A DNA stretch of 64,000 nucleotides from the NCBI RefSeq assembly GCF_002994745.2, contig NC_037094.1, forward strand, positions 26,389,001 to 26,453,000, written 5' to 3'. The notes beneath the pieces were generated by a model. That model had not been told where the DNA came from, did not search any database, and was given only the letters and a program-made list of their open reading frames with translations. Positions within the stretch are counted from its first letter, which is position 1. The number at the start of each line of letters is the position of its first letter. Source of the stretch: Rosa chinensis (lineage: Eukaryota > Streptophyta > Magnoliopsida > Rosales > Rosaceae). Both the position numbers and the translations under genes were made by a program. Below are positions 22,058 through 33,255 of this stretch, one piece after another.

Positions 22058-23760
22058 CAAAAAAAAAAACAATAATACAATTTTTATGAAATATTACACG
22101 ATAGGAAAATGAATATTCATATATCCGCACAGTTTTACTAAATCATTAGAAAAATACATACATCAAAGCGTAAATTCCTGCAATAATAAATTGCTATGCT
22201 TACTCGACCTAAATAGGGTATGGAGCCCTAGCAAGTATACTTCATTATAAAACTTATTGCCCACTTATTTAGTAAGAAATAAAACTAGAAAGAACACAAA
22301 ACAAACTAAAAAATAGAAGATATTTTAACTAACTACACAACTCGAATGAGGACGAAATAGAATCTCGTCAATTCACGCAATTATGGTACTAAATGCCATT
22401 CATCTCACCCAAAGTCTGTCACGCAATATAGTAGCCAAAGCAGTTAAAGACCACACACCTATGCCTTTCTCTTTCCCCTTCCCCGAAGAGAATGGGAAAT
22501 TAAGATCAATGGAGGAGGATGAAGTACATTAGTTGGTTCACTAACCACCTCTGTTAGCTTCGGTTTATTTTGGCGTCCTTGTGGTCTGCCTCGAGCCTTC
22601 TCCTCCTCACCAGCCATAACGATCACCTGTACCTCCACCAAACTATCATTTGTCCAAGCCAACCTTAAGTTCTCTGCAACCAAGGTTAAAAGAACCAGCT
22701 CAGGAAAAATCGGCTCCTCTTCGGAGCAGTCTCCAACTCCTCATCCTGATCCTATTGCATACCAGCAATAAGCAACCTTACCTCCTCCATCGATCGGCGC
22801 TCTTACACCTGCTTAAGGATGACAACTAGACTGAGTGCAGGCAGCACATTGTTCTATCACAAGAACATGGTGGAGAGGGAATGCGGAACGTTTGCCCTAA
22901 AAATTAGCGGAGACAAACCTAAATTCGATCTCACCCCAGTCACCTGAACCTCTGACATCGCCTCTCCACTTTGTTGGCTCTACTGGGGACACGCTGCTCC
23001 GACATGATTCAGACTTCAGAAAGAAATAATCCCTGCACCGGCCTATTATTTTAGATTTTAGTTATCTCGCTCTTAAATATAAAGAGTGAGATGAGGCTCC
23101 CTACATGTGTTGTGTAGGACTAATCTGGCTTTTTGCATGTGTGCGCACTCAATGTGCCTTGTCTGTTCTAGGTAGGCAGGGAGTTCCTTACTTTGTCAAA
23201 TAGTTGCAACCTCTTAGTGGCAGGGTAAAGCTAAGTGTCATCGGACTCATCCTCTAGCGGCAACATCGTAAGAAAACTGTGCTTTTGGTAATTATGCTTC
23301 GTTGTAATCAAGTTATATTTCCATTATGACACCACTATGTCAAAGTAAATGGAGTAACTAGTAGTGCACTCTTCATTAGTTGGTGTCTGGTTGAATACAT
23401 TTACTTGGTAGAGACTCTTGATATCATTTCATGAAATTCTATAGTGTTTGTTGTAATCAGGAGATTAGACTTAATATCCCCCCTCCTTAGTATTTGGCAG
23501 TTTCTTTAATCAAGGCTTGAGGGCAGCCACACCTATACTTTATATATACACATATATATTCTTTTTAAGTTGTTCAATGTAATTTATAAATATATTTAAA
23601 CTATTTTTTATGCATTCAATAAATTATAAATTAAAAAATAGTTAAAATAAAGAAAACTGATGCAGATGTTTTTCAAAAATGTCTAGCCAAATTAACATAT
23701 TAACTATTTTAAATCAATCCAATGAATTTGGAATATTGACCTAGCAGTTCTCTCTGCTAG
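22058..23760. other. no supported gene; possible retroelement remnant
   Basis: A minus-strand stretch at 22,459-22,683 encodes a short basic peptide with RGRPQGRQNKPKL. That resembles AT-hook-like tails seen in LINE ORF1-like proteins but is too short to assign. 23,040-23,560 looks like untranslated sequence. Nothing else could be supported. Confidence 0.4.
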
Positions 23761-25250
23761 GGTTTCTCAAAGAAGTCTCTTCTCAGAATAAATTCCCCAA
23801 ACCTATGGTTGATGCCATAGCTAGTGTCTCGACTGCTTTCCAACTCTTTTATTTCGCACATATAGGTCTCGAAGTGGCAATCGCGAATGCAATTCAAGAT
23901 GATTACTTCTATTTGGTGGGTCGGTTGCTTATCCCCAAATCCAAATTCCTCAGTTTCATGGGTACCATTTGTCTATCTGGAGGATCAAGACAGGACTGTC
24001 TATGAGTAAGGACGGAGACAAGTATATTTTTCAATTTGATCTTGAGAATGAAAGGAATAGAATTTTGCATGGAGATCCTTGGTATTGTAAGAATAATATG
24101 GTTGCCTTAGGAGAATATGATGGCGTGGTAGATGCCGAGGTTGTGCCTTTGTGCCTTTGTGCCTTTGGGTTTCGGTGAAGAGGTTAGCTCCTGTGCTGTG
24201 TAATTCCATAGCCTTAGCTATAGTTGGATCTTCGATAGGACAGGTTATCAGGTTTGATCAGACAACTTTGAAGCAAAAGGAGGTAGAACAAAGAATCAGG
24301 CTAAAGTTTGATACTGGCAGAAGAATTAGAGTTTGGAAAAGGTTTTTGTTTTCTCCCCTTGTTGAACCAGATTTGACCTTTTTCTATGAAAAGGTCAAAG
24401 GCTTTTGTACAGATTGTGGGTTGTTTTTGCATGATGTAGTAGGTTGTGACACATTCCTGGCCAAGGAAAGTGAGGAGCTACTGTCTCAGCCACTATCGGC
24501 GGCACTGGCCAACCTCTCTCTAGTTGCATCCCTGGCTGCGAGTCATCTCAGGGGTGCATCTCGGGCAACTTGGTTGGACCGTCATCATTAGGCGGGGGTG
24601 AGAAGCAGGGGCTATGTTGTGGAATTCCATCATCATCAAGAGTCTAGAAGCTGCAGGTTTCCAAAACATTTGGATTCCTGCTTTCTCGAAGCAGATCCAG
24701 GTTGGGGTTCATGCAACATTTTTCTTGAAAGCATTGGTGTTTCCGAGGCCTATCCATCAATTTGTGGTACCGGACCCAAGGTTACTACCATTGGCAATGA
24801 TTGATGGGGATAATTCAGTGGAAAAATGTTGGTGTACCGATGGTGGAGCCTCTCAAACTGACTAGAAGCAAACGTTGTGCTGAGGAGGAGCTAGACAGGA
24901 TTGGCAAGCGTTATCTCACTTTGGCTTATCCGGCATTGCAGCTTGAGGAAGAGGTGGCTTTAGCTTTAAGCATAACCAGGTACATTGGTTATTTCTCCGC
25001 AGAAGAAAAAGAGATTGGGGAGACCCAAATGAAGTAAGAACAGACCTAAAGCAGATCAAGAGTTGGCTAAAGAACTGAAACAAAAACTAACAAGAAATGA
25101 AAGAGCCAAGCTAAGCTTAAGCCTAAGATGATTGAGCATGAATCTGTTTCATCTATGAAAGGGGTTGCTGCTTCATCTAAGGTGACTACTCCAATTGTAG
25201 ATTACAAGGAGGAGATGGTTTCATCTTCTCCTATTATTGCTTAAATTTTT
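23761..25250 (+). pseudogene. DUF4283 / zinc-knuckle (LINE ORF1-like) protein remnant
   Basis: Frames broken by stops and shifts together show DDYFYLVGRLLIPKSKF, then SKDGDKYIFQFDLENERNR and ILHGDPWYCKNNMVALGEYD, which is the DUF4283 pattern. LKFDTGRRIRVWKRFLFSPL, EKVKGFCTDCGLFLHDVVGC (a zinc-knuckle_4-like Cys cluster), and a Lys/Glu-rich tail (EKEIGETQMK) follow. DUF4283 plus this knuckle is the usual ORF1 of plant LINE elements and of their domesticated relatives. The sequence continues past copia element A at 31,866-32,061 and probably at 52,075. It is therefore the oldest layer of the nest and the target of both copia insertions. No ORF2 endonuclease or reverse transcriptase is seen here. 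Confidence 0.7.
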
Positions 25251-25322
25251 GTTTTTAGGTCATTAAAAGATTGGGTCACTCTGTTGACCCATTTTTACCT
25301 CTACTTTGGAAGAATTTGTTTT

Positions 25323-25540
25323 TGTTTTAGGGAAACGAGAATTGAGAGGAATTTGCTGCGTGTTCTCATTGATAATAGGGGCCTCTTTATATAGAGGATT
25401 ACAATGCATAGAATCTCAATCATACAAGGAAAGTAATTCTACATTGATTAGGATTCTAGATCCTTCTAATTAAATCCTATTACCACTAGGTCAAGTAACC
25501 TAGAGTTTGGATTAAACACAAATAGAGACATCCTTAAACA
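25323..25540 (-). repeat. 3' LTR of copia A
   Basis: 218 bp, beginning TGTTTAAGG and ending CCTAAAACA on the element strand. It matches the 5' LTR at 217 of 218 positions. Its outer flank is the GTTTT target duplication. Confidence 0.95.
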
Positions 25541-25552
25541 CTCCCCCTTGTG
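25541..25552 (-). other. polypurine tract of copia A
   Basis: On the minus strand CACAAGGGGGAG directly precedes the 3' LTR, the expected position of the plus-strand primer for retrotransposon DNA synthesis. Confidence 0.85.
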
Positions 25553-25599
25553 TTGTCCAAACGCGGTGCTTCTCTCGTTGCCTCGTTAAAAATCTTGCC

Positions 25600-28500
25600 G
25601 AGTAACAAAAACCCAGTGGGACCAAAATAACCTCGGTCGAAGGGGAAAAAGAGCACAACACACCCTTCACGATTCGAGACGAACATATAGACATCTCCCC
25701 CTGATGTCTGCACCTCCCCCTGATGACAACGATCATGGGAGTTCAGATAATTTCCGCAAGTCAATTCTTGCCACATATTTCTCGAACGTGGATTTGGGCA
25801 ATGACTTAGTAAACAAGTCTGCCTCACTGTCCTCAGATCGAACCTAATTCACTTTGATCTCGAGGAGAGCCTGTTGTCGCTGATTAAGCTTGGTTTTGTC
25901 GCTTTTGATGTAGCCTTGCCTCATTTGTTCAAAACAAGCAGCATTATCCTAAATGCTCGTAGGCTCATCTGTGGTAGACTTCAAACCACAATTGCTTCGA
26001 ACATGCGTAATGATGGATCCAATCCATATACATTCACGAACCACTTCGTGAAGAGCAATGATCTCTGCATTGTTCGAAGATATAGCGACTAGGGTCTATC
26101 ATGTAGACCTCTAAGATGTCACGGTCTTTTCTCATGGTGAACACTTAACCGGATTGGGAATGACCTTTGTGTGGGTCAGAGAGATACCCAACATCAGCAA
26201 AACCTTCCAAAACACATGTCGTTTTGGGATGGGGATAGTGGACGCAGGCCAGTGTTAGCGGCGTACCTGGTGTGTGATGGGTCCGAATCCACCATCTCTT
26301 TGTAGGGATAGAACAAGCCCATATCAATCATACATCTCAAATATCGAAAGATATCTTTTACACCAATCCAATGGCGTCGCGTTGGCGCAGAGCTATATCT
26401 AGCTCACAAGTTCACAACATATGAGATGTCCGGTCTTGTGCATTGGGATAAGTACAATAATGCGCCTATTGTACTAAGTAAGGCACTTCTGCCTCTAGCA
26501 CATCTTCGTCATCATCCTTTCGACGAAGAGGATCCTTTTCAGGATCAGGACTACGGACGATCAATGGGGGGGCTTGAAGGCTTGACCTCATCAAAATGCC
26601 TAAGCATCTATCGACACGATGCTCAAGTTCTAAACCGAGACATAATCGTGTTCTCCCAAAATCCTTCATCTCAAACTACGGATTTCAAGTGTTCAGCGGT
26701 TTCCCTTAACTTTTTAAGGGCTTCTAATGAAGATCATGTCCAACATGAACCGCGATAGAATCCGAAACTTGTCATAGAAACGCGTGGGCATATCCCTTCC
26801 CAATCAAGTAGTCACATTAGTGAGCGTTTCAACCTTATTGTAAACTCGCTCCGTGGTCTAGAACCTCTTGACTTGGGTAAATGAAGTTCGCCATGAACCT
26901 TCATGTGTATTCCGTATCTAGATCCCTATAGAGATACGTAGTGATCACATTTGTAAGCTGCATGTTCAGTTATTCGGAAACTACCAAACTGACAAGGTAG
27001 TGGAGTGCAATGACATCCATTACAAGAGAATATGTCTCATCGTAGTCGATTCCAAGGCGTTTTGTGAGAAGCCTTGAGCCATAAGGCGAGATTACCATCT
27101 CTTTTTCTCACTACGCTTTCTAACGAAGACCCATTAGTCAACAGGTTCTATGTTGGAGGTGTTGGCATCTCTAGCTCGAAAACCTTCCTCTTCGTTAGAG
27201 AATCCATCTTAACCTGGATCGCATCTTTCCATTTAGGCCAAAACTCTCTACGTTGGCCATCATTCATCAACGGAGCGTGGTTCGATATCATCTGACTCAA
27301 CGAACTCATGCGCAACGAAATACGCAACTACATCATCAATTATGATAGAGTTTCTATCCCACGTCTCATGTACACTAGTGTAAGTTTCATAGAGCTCTAT
27401 AGTCTCAGGAATAGGTTCTAACGTTGAGGCGTCCCCCAACGATAACCATGACCTGGAAGATTCTCATGAGGCGGATTTTGAGTGTCGATGATTCAAGGAT
27501 TGGTTTGTGCCAATGTATCCTTCGAACCCACGGGCCTCCCACGCATCCTAGCTGGGGTCATGGCCTGTATCGCCAGAGTGCCACTTTCTTTGGCATTGGC
27601 GCCATGCCTACCTCCATGTAGGGTGGCGCTACATCCTCTCGTAGGGACGTCCTTCCTTGCAGGCATGTTTGCAGCATATTTGTGTGATCTCGTCACTTTA
27701 ATAGGGATCAAGATGAGACATAGTGGGGACAGACCATGGCAATTCCTGTCGTTCCTGTTGAACATCTGTGTTCTTATCTCCCCTGAACGATGGGAAGACT
27801 GTCTCATCAAAGTAACAACCCGCAAATCTAGCGGTAAAGAGATCGCCTTGCAAGGGCAGTAAGTGGCAGACGATTGTTGGAGTCTCAAATCCAACGTAGT
27901 TGCCCATTCGTCTGTAAGGACCCATCATAGAGCGCTGTGGCAGCACAATTGGCACAAAAATGGCTCACTCAAATGTGCGTAAGTACAAAAGACATGTACC
28001 CAGTCACTAGCTGTAACGCAGAGGTACATTGAGTGGCGGTAGGTCGTAGACGAATTAGCATAGCTGCATGCGATATCGCATCACCCCAAGCGGATGTAAG
28101 AAGATTGGTGCGCATTACCAATGTTCGGACTACCATCGTAGTCGTTTCCGCGAGACCAATTGGATGTGTACATGGGAATGTGATGTCCAACATCAAGCCC
28201 ATTGCAATATCCATCGAAAGTCTTTCGATGTAAACTCTCTAGCATAGTCAAATCCAATTGACTAAATAGGATGATCCGGGGAGTGAGCCGGTTGTCACAT
28301 GATATGTGCTAGGAGTGTAGCATAAGTAGCATTACAAGTGGACAAAGGCACAACACGTGACCAGTGTGTTTGCGTGTCAACCAACATCATGAGATATTTA
28401 AACGTCCGCAAGTTGGTTGAACTAGTCCACAGACTCCCTACGGATTTTGTGTAAGAACAGAATGAGTATTTTCATATCCTTTGCATAGGACGGTCTCAGT

Positions 28501-29017
28501 CCTAATTTCCCGAAGGAACAGGCTTTGCAAAATGAGCGAGGGGCCTTAGAAGCAACCAATGAGGATTTTGGTTGGGCCTGAGCATCTGTAGCGTTATTAG
28601 AAGCAAAATGTGTGACTACATCTCCCATCATGGCGTTGGAGCCATGGACATTAGCATGTATGGCGTCATGGCCACTAGGAGGAACAACCATGGCGTCATG
28701 CTCATGGTTGGCGCCATTTATGGCGTCATCAGATTCTTGCTTCGTTTTGCTCAAAAGAATGGATGTTCTTGTGAAGTCTTCAGTAGACGGATCATCATAT
28801 CAGGACTAGGATGATCTATCCTATCGTGACAAAGACAATATGTGCCTAAATCAAAGAGATCTTCTCTCATAACTTTATTGGATTTAATAGCTCGAATAGT
28901 GACATAAAGTCCACTAGAGAGACACATAAACTTCTCTAAGATGCGCCTTTGTTCGCAATCATTAGAGGTATTGCAAAGGAACTCATTTTTTTTTGTTCTC
29001 TTCATGCATTTCTGCAT
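25600..29017 (-). pseudogene. copia A pol: GAG-pre-integrase, integrase, RT, RNase H, heavily broken
   Basis: Reading the minus strand, 29,017-28,751 gives the GAG-pre-integrase region (RILEKFMCLSSGLYV, then LCHDRIDHPSPDMM, where most copies have GHPG). Integrase-derived pieces follow: RSFCKACSFGKLGLRPSY (28,500) and RTLVMRTNLLTSAWGDAISH (28,100). MIRLLKTSQ and GDLFTARFAGCYFDETVFPS (27,800) mark the linker toward reverse transcriptase. RT and RNase H remnants run from about 27,300 to 25,600, including HPKTTCVLEGFADVGYLSDP. Stops and shifts occur every 100-300 bp, so no functional enzyme can be made. I saw no protease active-site motif between gag and the GAG-pre-integrase region. Confidence 0.85.
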
Positions 29018-29099
29018 GGAATCCGTTGGCTATTCATAGGTGCAATTTTCCCTAGAAGCGAAGAGAGTTTCTGTGACAATAATCAAGGTGCCATTTAGC

Positions 29100-29571
29100 A
29101 AGGGGAACTTGGGCTATTCCATGTCCTTGAATTAATACTGATGGCCCAGCCATCGTAGTCACAAAGTAACATGCTCATGAATCAAAATGGAGTCATAATG
29201 AAAAAAACTCAAAATTTTATTCATAAGCCAACGGAGTACATCATCGTCTCTTAACCATTTAGGAGAATCTAATCCAAATGCTAGCTAATGCAAAACAATG
29301 GTAGTCGTCTAACTTCTTTCGGTAATTCCAACGCAAATGTGACCAGGTGAGTAGAGAGATGTCGGTGGAGCAAAGCTCGCTTAATTACAACTTATCTCAA
29401 AACCTTCCTAGACATCACATTTACATTGAGTATGCCTACTTTGGAGAAAGACTAAACTATAGGCATCTACTACAAAATTAATATGGCAATCGCCTACATC
29501 TCTTGGAAAATAAAGACTTAAATAGAGTAGGCGATCTATTGATCCCAGCCAGATTTGTAGTCTTTAACCCT
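29100..29571 (-). other. gag-pol spacer of copia A
   Basis: Between the gag stop and the first pol similarity lies a non-coding stretch. It contains ATGAATAAAA (AATAAA near 29,217 on the minus strand) after ACTCCGTTGGCTTATG. The same block sits at about 235-400 and 34,938-35,260 in the other two copies. Confidence 0.65.
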
Positions 29572-30620
29572 TCACTCTAGATCATCTTCTTGATCTTCTT
29601 ATTCCACATAGTGAGCTTCTCTTGCTTCACAATATGCTTTGTAGGTGGTGACAAGTTCTTCACGAGCTCTACAAATGTGTGTCCAATGATCAGACACTCC
29701 ACATTGAGAACATACATCTCTTTGCTCAAACTCCATTGATTGAGGCGCTTTGAAAGCGTCATTTAGATGGCTCTTAGTGTTGGTGGCGCCACCAACATGG
29801 CCAGAGGCGTTGCCTCCCTCTCTCTTTCCACGTTGACCTTTTCGGTTCCGTGTTCGCCTATTTTGGCGGTTACCTTCCCAAGTAGAGCAATTATATGGAT
29901 CAGAATGTCCAGAAGTATACCTAATATTAGGGTTTCACTCTTGGCGCCCTCTATTAGAGGTGCGACTATAATTGGATTCCGGAATATGCTCTGTTTCCAC
30001 GGATCTCGAATTATAGTTCTTCACACCGATATTGTCATGCTTTTCAACGACATTCATAGCTCCAATGAGCTCATGAAACCTTGTGATCCGTCTTGCATTA
30101 ATATCGATTCGATAGTTCTTAGCAACCATCAATACAGAGACGGGGAAGGTAGAGAGAGTCTTCTCAATTAACATCGCATCTGTGATCTCTTTACCACAGA
30201 ATTCCATTAAGGACTTAATGCGAAGTGCTTCCGAGTTATAGTCAAGAACTGACTTGAAATCACAGAAGCGGAGGCTATGCCATCTCACTTCTAGGTCAGG
30301 AAGCAAGGAGTCACGGACGTTGCCAAATCTTTCTTCGAGTGAGACCCACAGCCTTCTTCATTCATACACTCGTACTGGAGCGAATCATCCATATGACGAG
30401 TCATTAGGATGACGGCTTTCGCCTTATTTGCCTCTAAGGCTGCTCTATTTGCTTCCAAAGCTTGAGCTTGCTCAACAATTATCACGTCCTGGCTAGGCTC
30501 AAGAATCATATCCAGGATTCCATCAGCCTTGAGATGCTGGCGGATATCACGAACCCACCTGTGATTTCCAGAGCCAGTTGTTCCCAATGGAGCAAAGTCC
30601 AATTTGTTCAGGTTACTCAT
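29572..30620 (-). pseudogene. copia A gag with a frameshift
   Basis: Starts MSNLNKLDFAPLGTTGSG and ends EDDLE before a TGA at 29,572. The body has the same blocks as the other two gag copies and a CCHC knuckle (CLIIGHTF in place of the usual H-W-A-H spacing region, so the copy is also drifting here). A small deletion near 30,345-30,355, compared with the copy at 402-1,460, shifts the frame after the MDDSLQYECMNEE region. A downstream frame opens again at SLLPDLEVRWHSLRF. It cannot give full-length Gag. Confidence 0.82.
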
Positions 30621-30621
30621 C

Positions 30622-31006
30622 CTGAAAGAGAACAAGAAATTAGGGCTAGTTTCGGAGCGAAATAGGCTACCACGAAAACATATGAAATTTCTGAGCGTAA
30701 TCGCTTCCAAGAAATTAGGAATTTCCGAGCGTAGTCGCTTCCAAGAAATTCGATTCCAAGAGATATTGGATTAGATCGAAACAATGATGTAAGTGGTCGA
30801 TCATAAATTCTCTACAAACTCTAAGTTTGGAGATCTCAACAAGCTGTAAGCTTGGAGTGAGCACAAACCCCCACAATTCGGCTTAATTTGGTCTCCCCTA
30901 TGATGAAGAAAGGGGGGTAGAAGAAGGGAGTTTGCAAGTCCCCGAGAAAAAGAAGCGAAAAAGAATTGAAAAAACTTCAAAAAGGGGAAATTTTAGTAAA
31001 CCATAC
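30622..31006 (-). other. putative 385-bp leader intron in copia A
   Basis: On the minus strand AAGAG|GTATGG (donor, 31,006) and TTCTTGTTCTCTTTCAG|GATG (acceptor, 30,622) bracket exactly 385 bp and end one base before the gag ATG. Copia B has a 385-bp counterpart in the same place. No transcript evidence is available. Confidence 0.55.
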
Positions 31007-31112
31007 CTCTTAGGATTGTATAGCATATTCGATCCTTATTGTAGGATTGCAGACGAGCTTCAGTCCTAGGCGAATCAAACTTGTTGAAATTCAGAGCAAA
31101 TTCGCTTCTGAA

Positions 31113-31450
31113 CAGCTCCCACTCTGATTGGTGTACAGGTCTCAAAACGACTCCAATAGGGCTTAAATTTGGAGGTTAGATATGAGAGACAGACTTGAAT
31201 AATTTTGATCTGAAGTCCTGAACTAGGCGTTTCGGGGCTTGCAAACTGACTGATATGCACAGGAACGAGCATGCTGGACAGCTCCCACCTCGAATGGTGT
31301 ACATGTCTCAAAACGACTCCAATAGTGCTGAAATTTGGAGGTTAGATATAAGAGACAGAGATGAACAACTTTGATGAAGAAATTATTTTCATCAGAGGTT
31401 CTGAACAAGACGTTTCGGCCAGTGAAAGCAGACTGATCTGCACAGAAACG
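31113..31450 (-). repeat. ~166-bp degenerate tandem repeats in the copia A leader
   Basis: Units begin at CAGCTCCCAC (31,113 and 31,279, plus-strand view) and share the CTCAAAACGACTCCAATAG, TTTGGAGGTTAGATAT and TTCGGGGC motifs. They lie between the 5' LTR and the putative intron donor. Confidence 0.75.
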
Positions 31451-31635
31451 AGCGTGCTGCTGTGTTGCAGGGGGCAGCAGGCGTGCGGCAATGCTGCAGG
31501 GGCAGCAGGCAGCACACGGGTGCGCAAGGGCTGCAGGGGCTGCATAGGGCATAGCTAACAAGGGCTAGGAGCTTGCGGCAGTTTTGGTAAGAAGAGTTTT
31601 CGGGTTTTTTGTTTTTAGGGCTAGGGTTAGGGCTC

Positions 31636-31647
31636 GTGCTGATAACG
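31636..31647 (-). other. primer-binding-like site of copia A
   Basis: CGTTATCAGCACGAGC directly follows the CA end of the 5' LTR on the element strand. The same position in copia B reads CGTTATCAACACGAGC. It resembles TATCAGAGC-type initiator-methionine tRNA primer sites only partly, so the primer is not assigned. Confidence 0.55.
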
Positions 31648-31865
31648 TGTTTTAGGGAAACGAGAATTGAGAGGAATTTGCTGTGTGTTCTCATTGATAA
31701 TAGGGGCCTCTTTATATAGAGGATTACAATGCATAGAATCTCAATCATACAAGGAAAGTAATTCTACATTGATTAGGATTCTAGATCCTTCTAATTAAAT
31801 CCTATTACCACTAGGTCAAGTAACCTAGAGTTTGGATTAAACACAAATAGAGACATCCTTAAACA
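31648..31865 (-). repeat. 5' LTR of copia A
   Basis: 218 bp with a TATA-box-like CTCTATATAAAGAGG on the element strand. It drives transcription leftward, toward gag at 30,620. Confidence 0.95.
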
Positions 31866-32061
31866 GTTTTTTATTTTTTGGAAGAAAAGTGTTGAAGGTT
31901 TTAGACATTTTCTAGTGGTGTTGGGGCTTATTCTGCCATAGTAGTATAAGTTTTGGTACTCTGTAAGATGACTTTTTTTTACGACCTTATAAGAGTGTGT
32001 CGCTAGATTTGCTGAATTATACTTAAGATGACCTCATTTATTTCAAAAAAGAAGATATTTT
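31866..32061 (+). other. strip of LINE-like remnant between two copia elements
   Basis: 196 bp of the DUF4283-element 3' region separates the outer ends of copia A and copia B. It begins with one copy of GTTTT (duplication of A) and ends with one copy of ATTTT (duplication of B). Confidence 0.75.
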
Positions 32062-32264
32062 TGTTTAAGGATATCTCTATTTGTGTTTAATCCAAACTCT
32101 AGGTTACTTGACCTAGTAGTAATAGGGTTCAATTAGAAGAATCTAGAGATTCTTTTTCCTTGTATGATTCTAACTCTATGCATTGTAATCCTCTATATAA
32201 AGAGACCCCTATTATCAATGAGAATACACAGCAAATTTCTCTCAGTTTCTGATTCCCTAAAACA
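32062..32264 (+). repeat. 5' LTR of copia B
   Basis: 203 bp from TGTTTAAGG to CCTAAAACA, with TATA-like CCTCTATATAAAGAG near 32,190. It is followed by CGTTATCAACACGAGC, the primer-binding-like site. Confidence 0.92.
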
Positions 32265-32869
32265 CGTTATCAACACGAGCTCTAACCCTGAAACCCTAAA
32301 TTCGTAACCTTCAAATCTCAGAAACCACCGCTGCCTACCTTGAAGCTCTCAATCCCAGGAACCCAGAACCGGCTGCACCACCCCCAAAACCGGCCAGAAT
32401 CAACCTAAACAGGCCACAGGAAGTGTTCAAACCGGCCTCCCAAGAAGAATCCGAAGATCTCTTGTGTGGTTTGCCATCTTCCGGTCCACCCTTCACTGCC
32501 ACCTTTTGTCAGTAGCTGCAACTCGTCCCCAGAATCCGGAACCTGAAAAATCTCCACCGGAATCGGCCTAAATTCAACCGAACCGGCCACCGGCGTCCGC
32601 CTGACCTGAATAGGCAGGAAAAAAAAAAAAAGGAGAACCCACAATCGAGCCCACGTGCAGCAGGCCCCAGCGGAGCCCACGTGCACCAGCCAAGCCTCCA
32701 AGTTTCCTGCCACGTTAGCGTCCACGCAGGCGTCCAGTCAGCCCTGCCACGTCAGCACCTCCGGTCAACGGTCAGTCAACACGGTCAACCCTCTGGTCAA
32801 CGGCTAGTCAACGCCGTTCAACACTTTTCCGGCCAACTTTTCGGTCAAGTTTTCCGGCCACTTTTTAAG

Positions 32870-33254
32870 GTAATTTTTTCTAAAAGTTACTGTTTTTGAA
32901 GTTTTTTTTTTAGTTTCTTCTTCTTTTCTCGGGGACTTCCAACATCCCTTCTTCTACCCCCCTTTCTTCTTCATAGGGGAGACCAATAGCTGAACTGTGG
33001 GGGTTCGTGCTCACTCCAAGCTTGGAGCTTGTAGAGTCCTCCAAACTTAGAGTTTGTTGAGAAGAAAACGATCGACCACATACATCGTTGTTTCGATCTA
33101 ATCCAAAACCCCTCTTGGAATCGGATTTTCTTGGAAGCGACTGCGCTCAGAAAATTCCTAATTTCTTGGAAGCGACTACGCTCAGAAATTTAATAGTTTT
33201 TCGTGGTAGCCTTTTTCCCTCCGAAACTAACCCTAATCTTGTGTTGTTTTTCAG
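32870..33254 (+). other. putative 385-bp leader intron in copia B
   Basis: TTTTTAAG|GTAATTTTTT (32,870) and TTGTGTTGTTTTTCAG|GATG (33,254) bracket 385 bp, and a CTAAC/CTAAT branch-like motif lies about 25-30 bp before the acceptor. The gag ATG is at 33,256. The length equals that of the copia A counterpart, although the upstream leaders differ. Confidence 0.55.
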
Positions 33255-33255
33255 G

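Larger units (their letters stand above)
25323..31865 (-). mobile_element. copia element A: complete ends, 218-bp LTRs, GTTTT target duplication
   Basis: LTRs at 25,323-25,540 and 31,648-31,865 both run from TG to CA and differ at one position (C/T in GCTGCGTG versus GCTGTGTG). GTTTT flanks both outer sides (25,318-25,322 and 31,866-31,870). A purine tract, CAAGGGGGAG on the minus strand, adjoins the 3' LTR at 25,541. A primer-binding-like site adjoins the 5' LTR. Order on the minus strand is LTR, leader with tandem repeats, putative leader intron, gag, spacer, pol. The order integrase before reverse transcriptase makes it Ty1/copia, Tnt1-like. Both gag and pol carry many stops and frameshifts despite near-identical LTRs. 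Confidence 0.95.

Noticed and set aside
2497..25540. LTRs at 2,497 and 25,323 as two ends of one element
   Set aside because: The 25,323 LTR pairs with 31,648-31,865 through near-identity and a GTTTT duplication, so the first LTR belongs to a different copy.
28422..28754. Separate host gene at 28.4-28.7 kb
   Set aside because: The peptide matches integrase-side sequence of copia B at 35,597-36,031, so it is pol of copia A.
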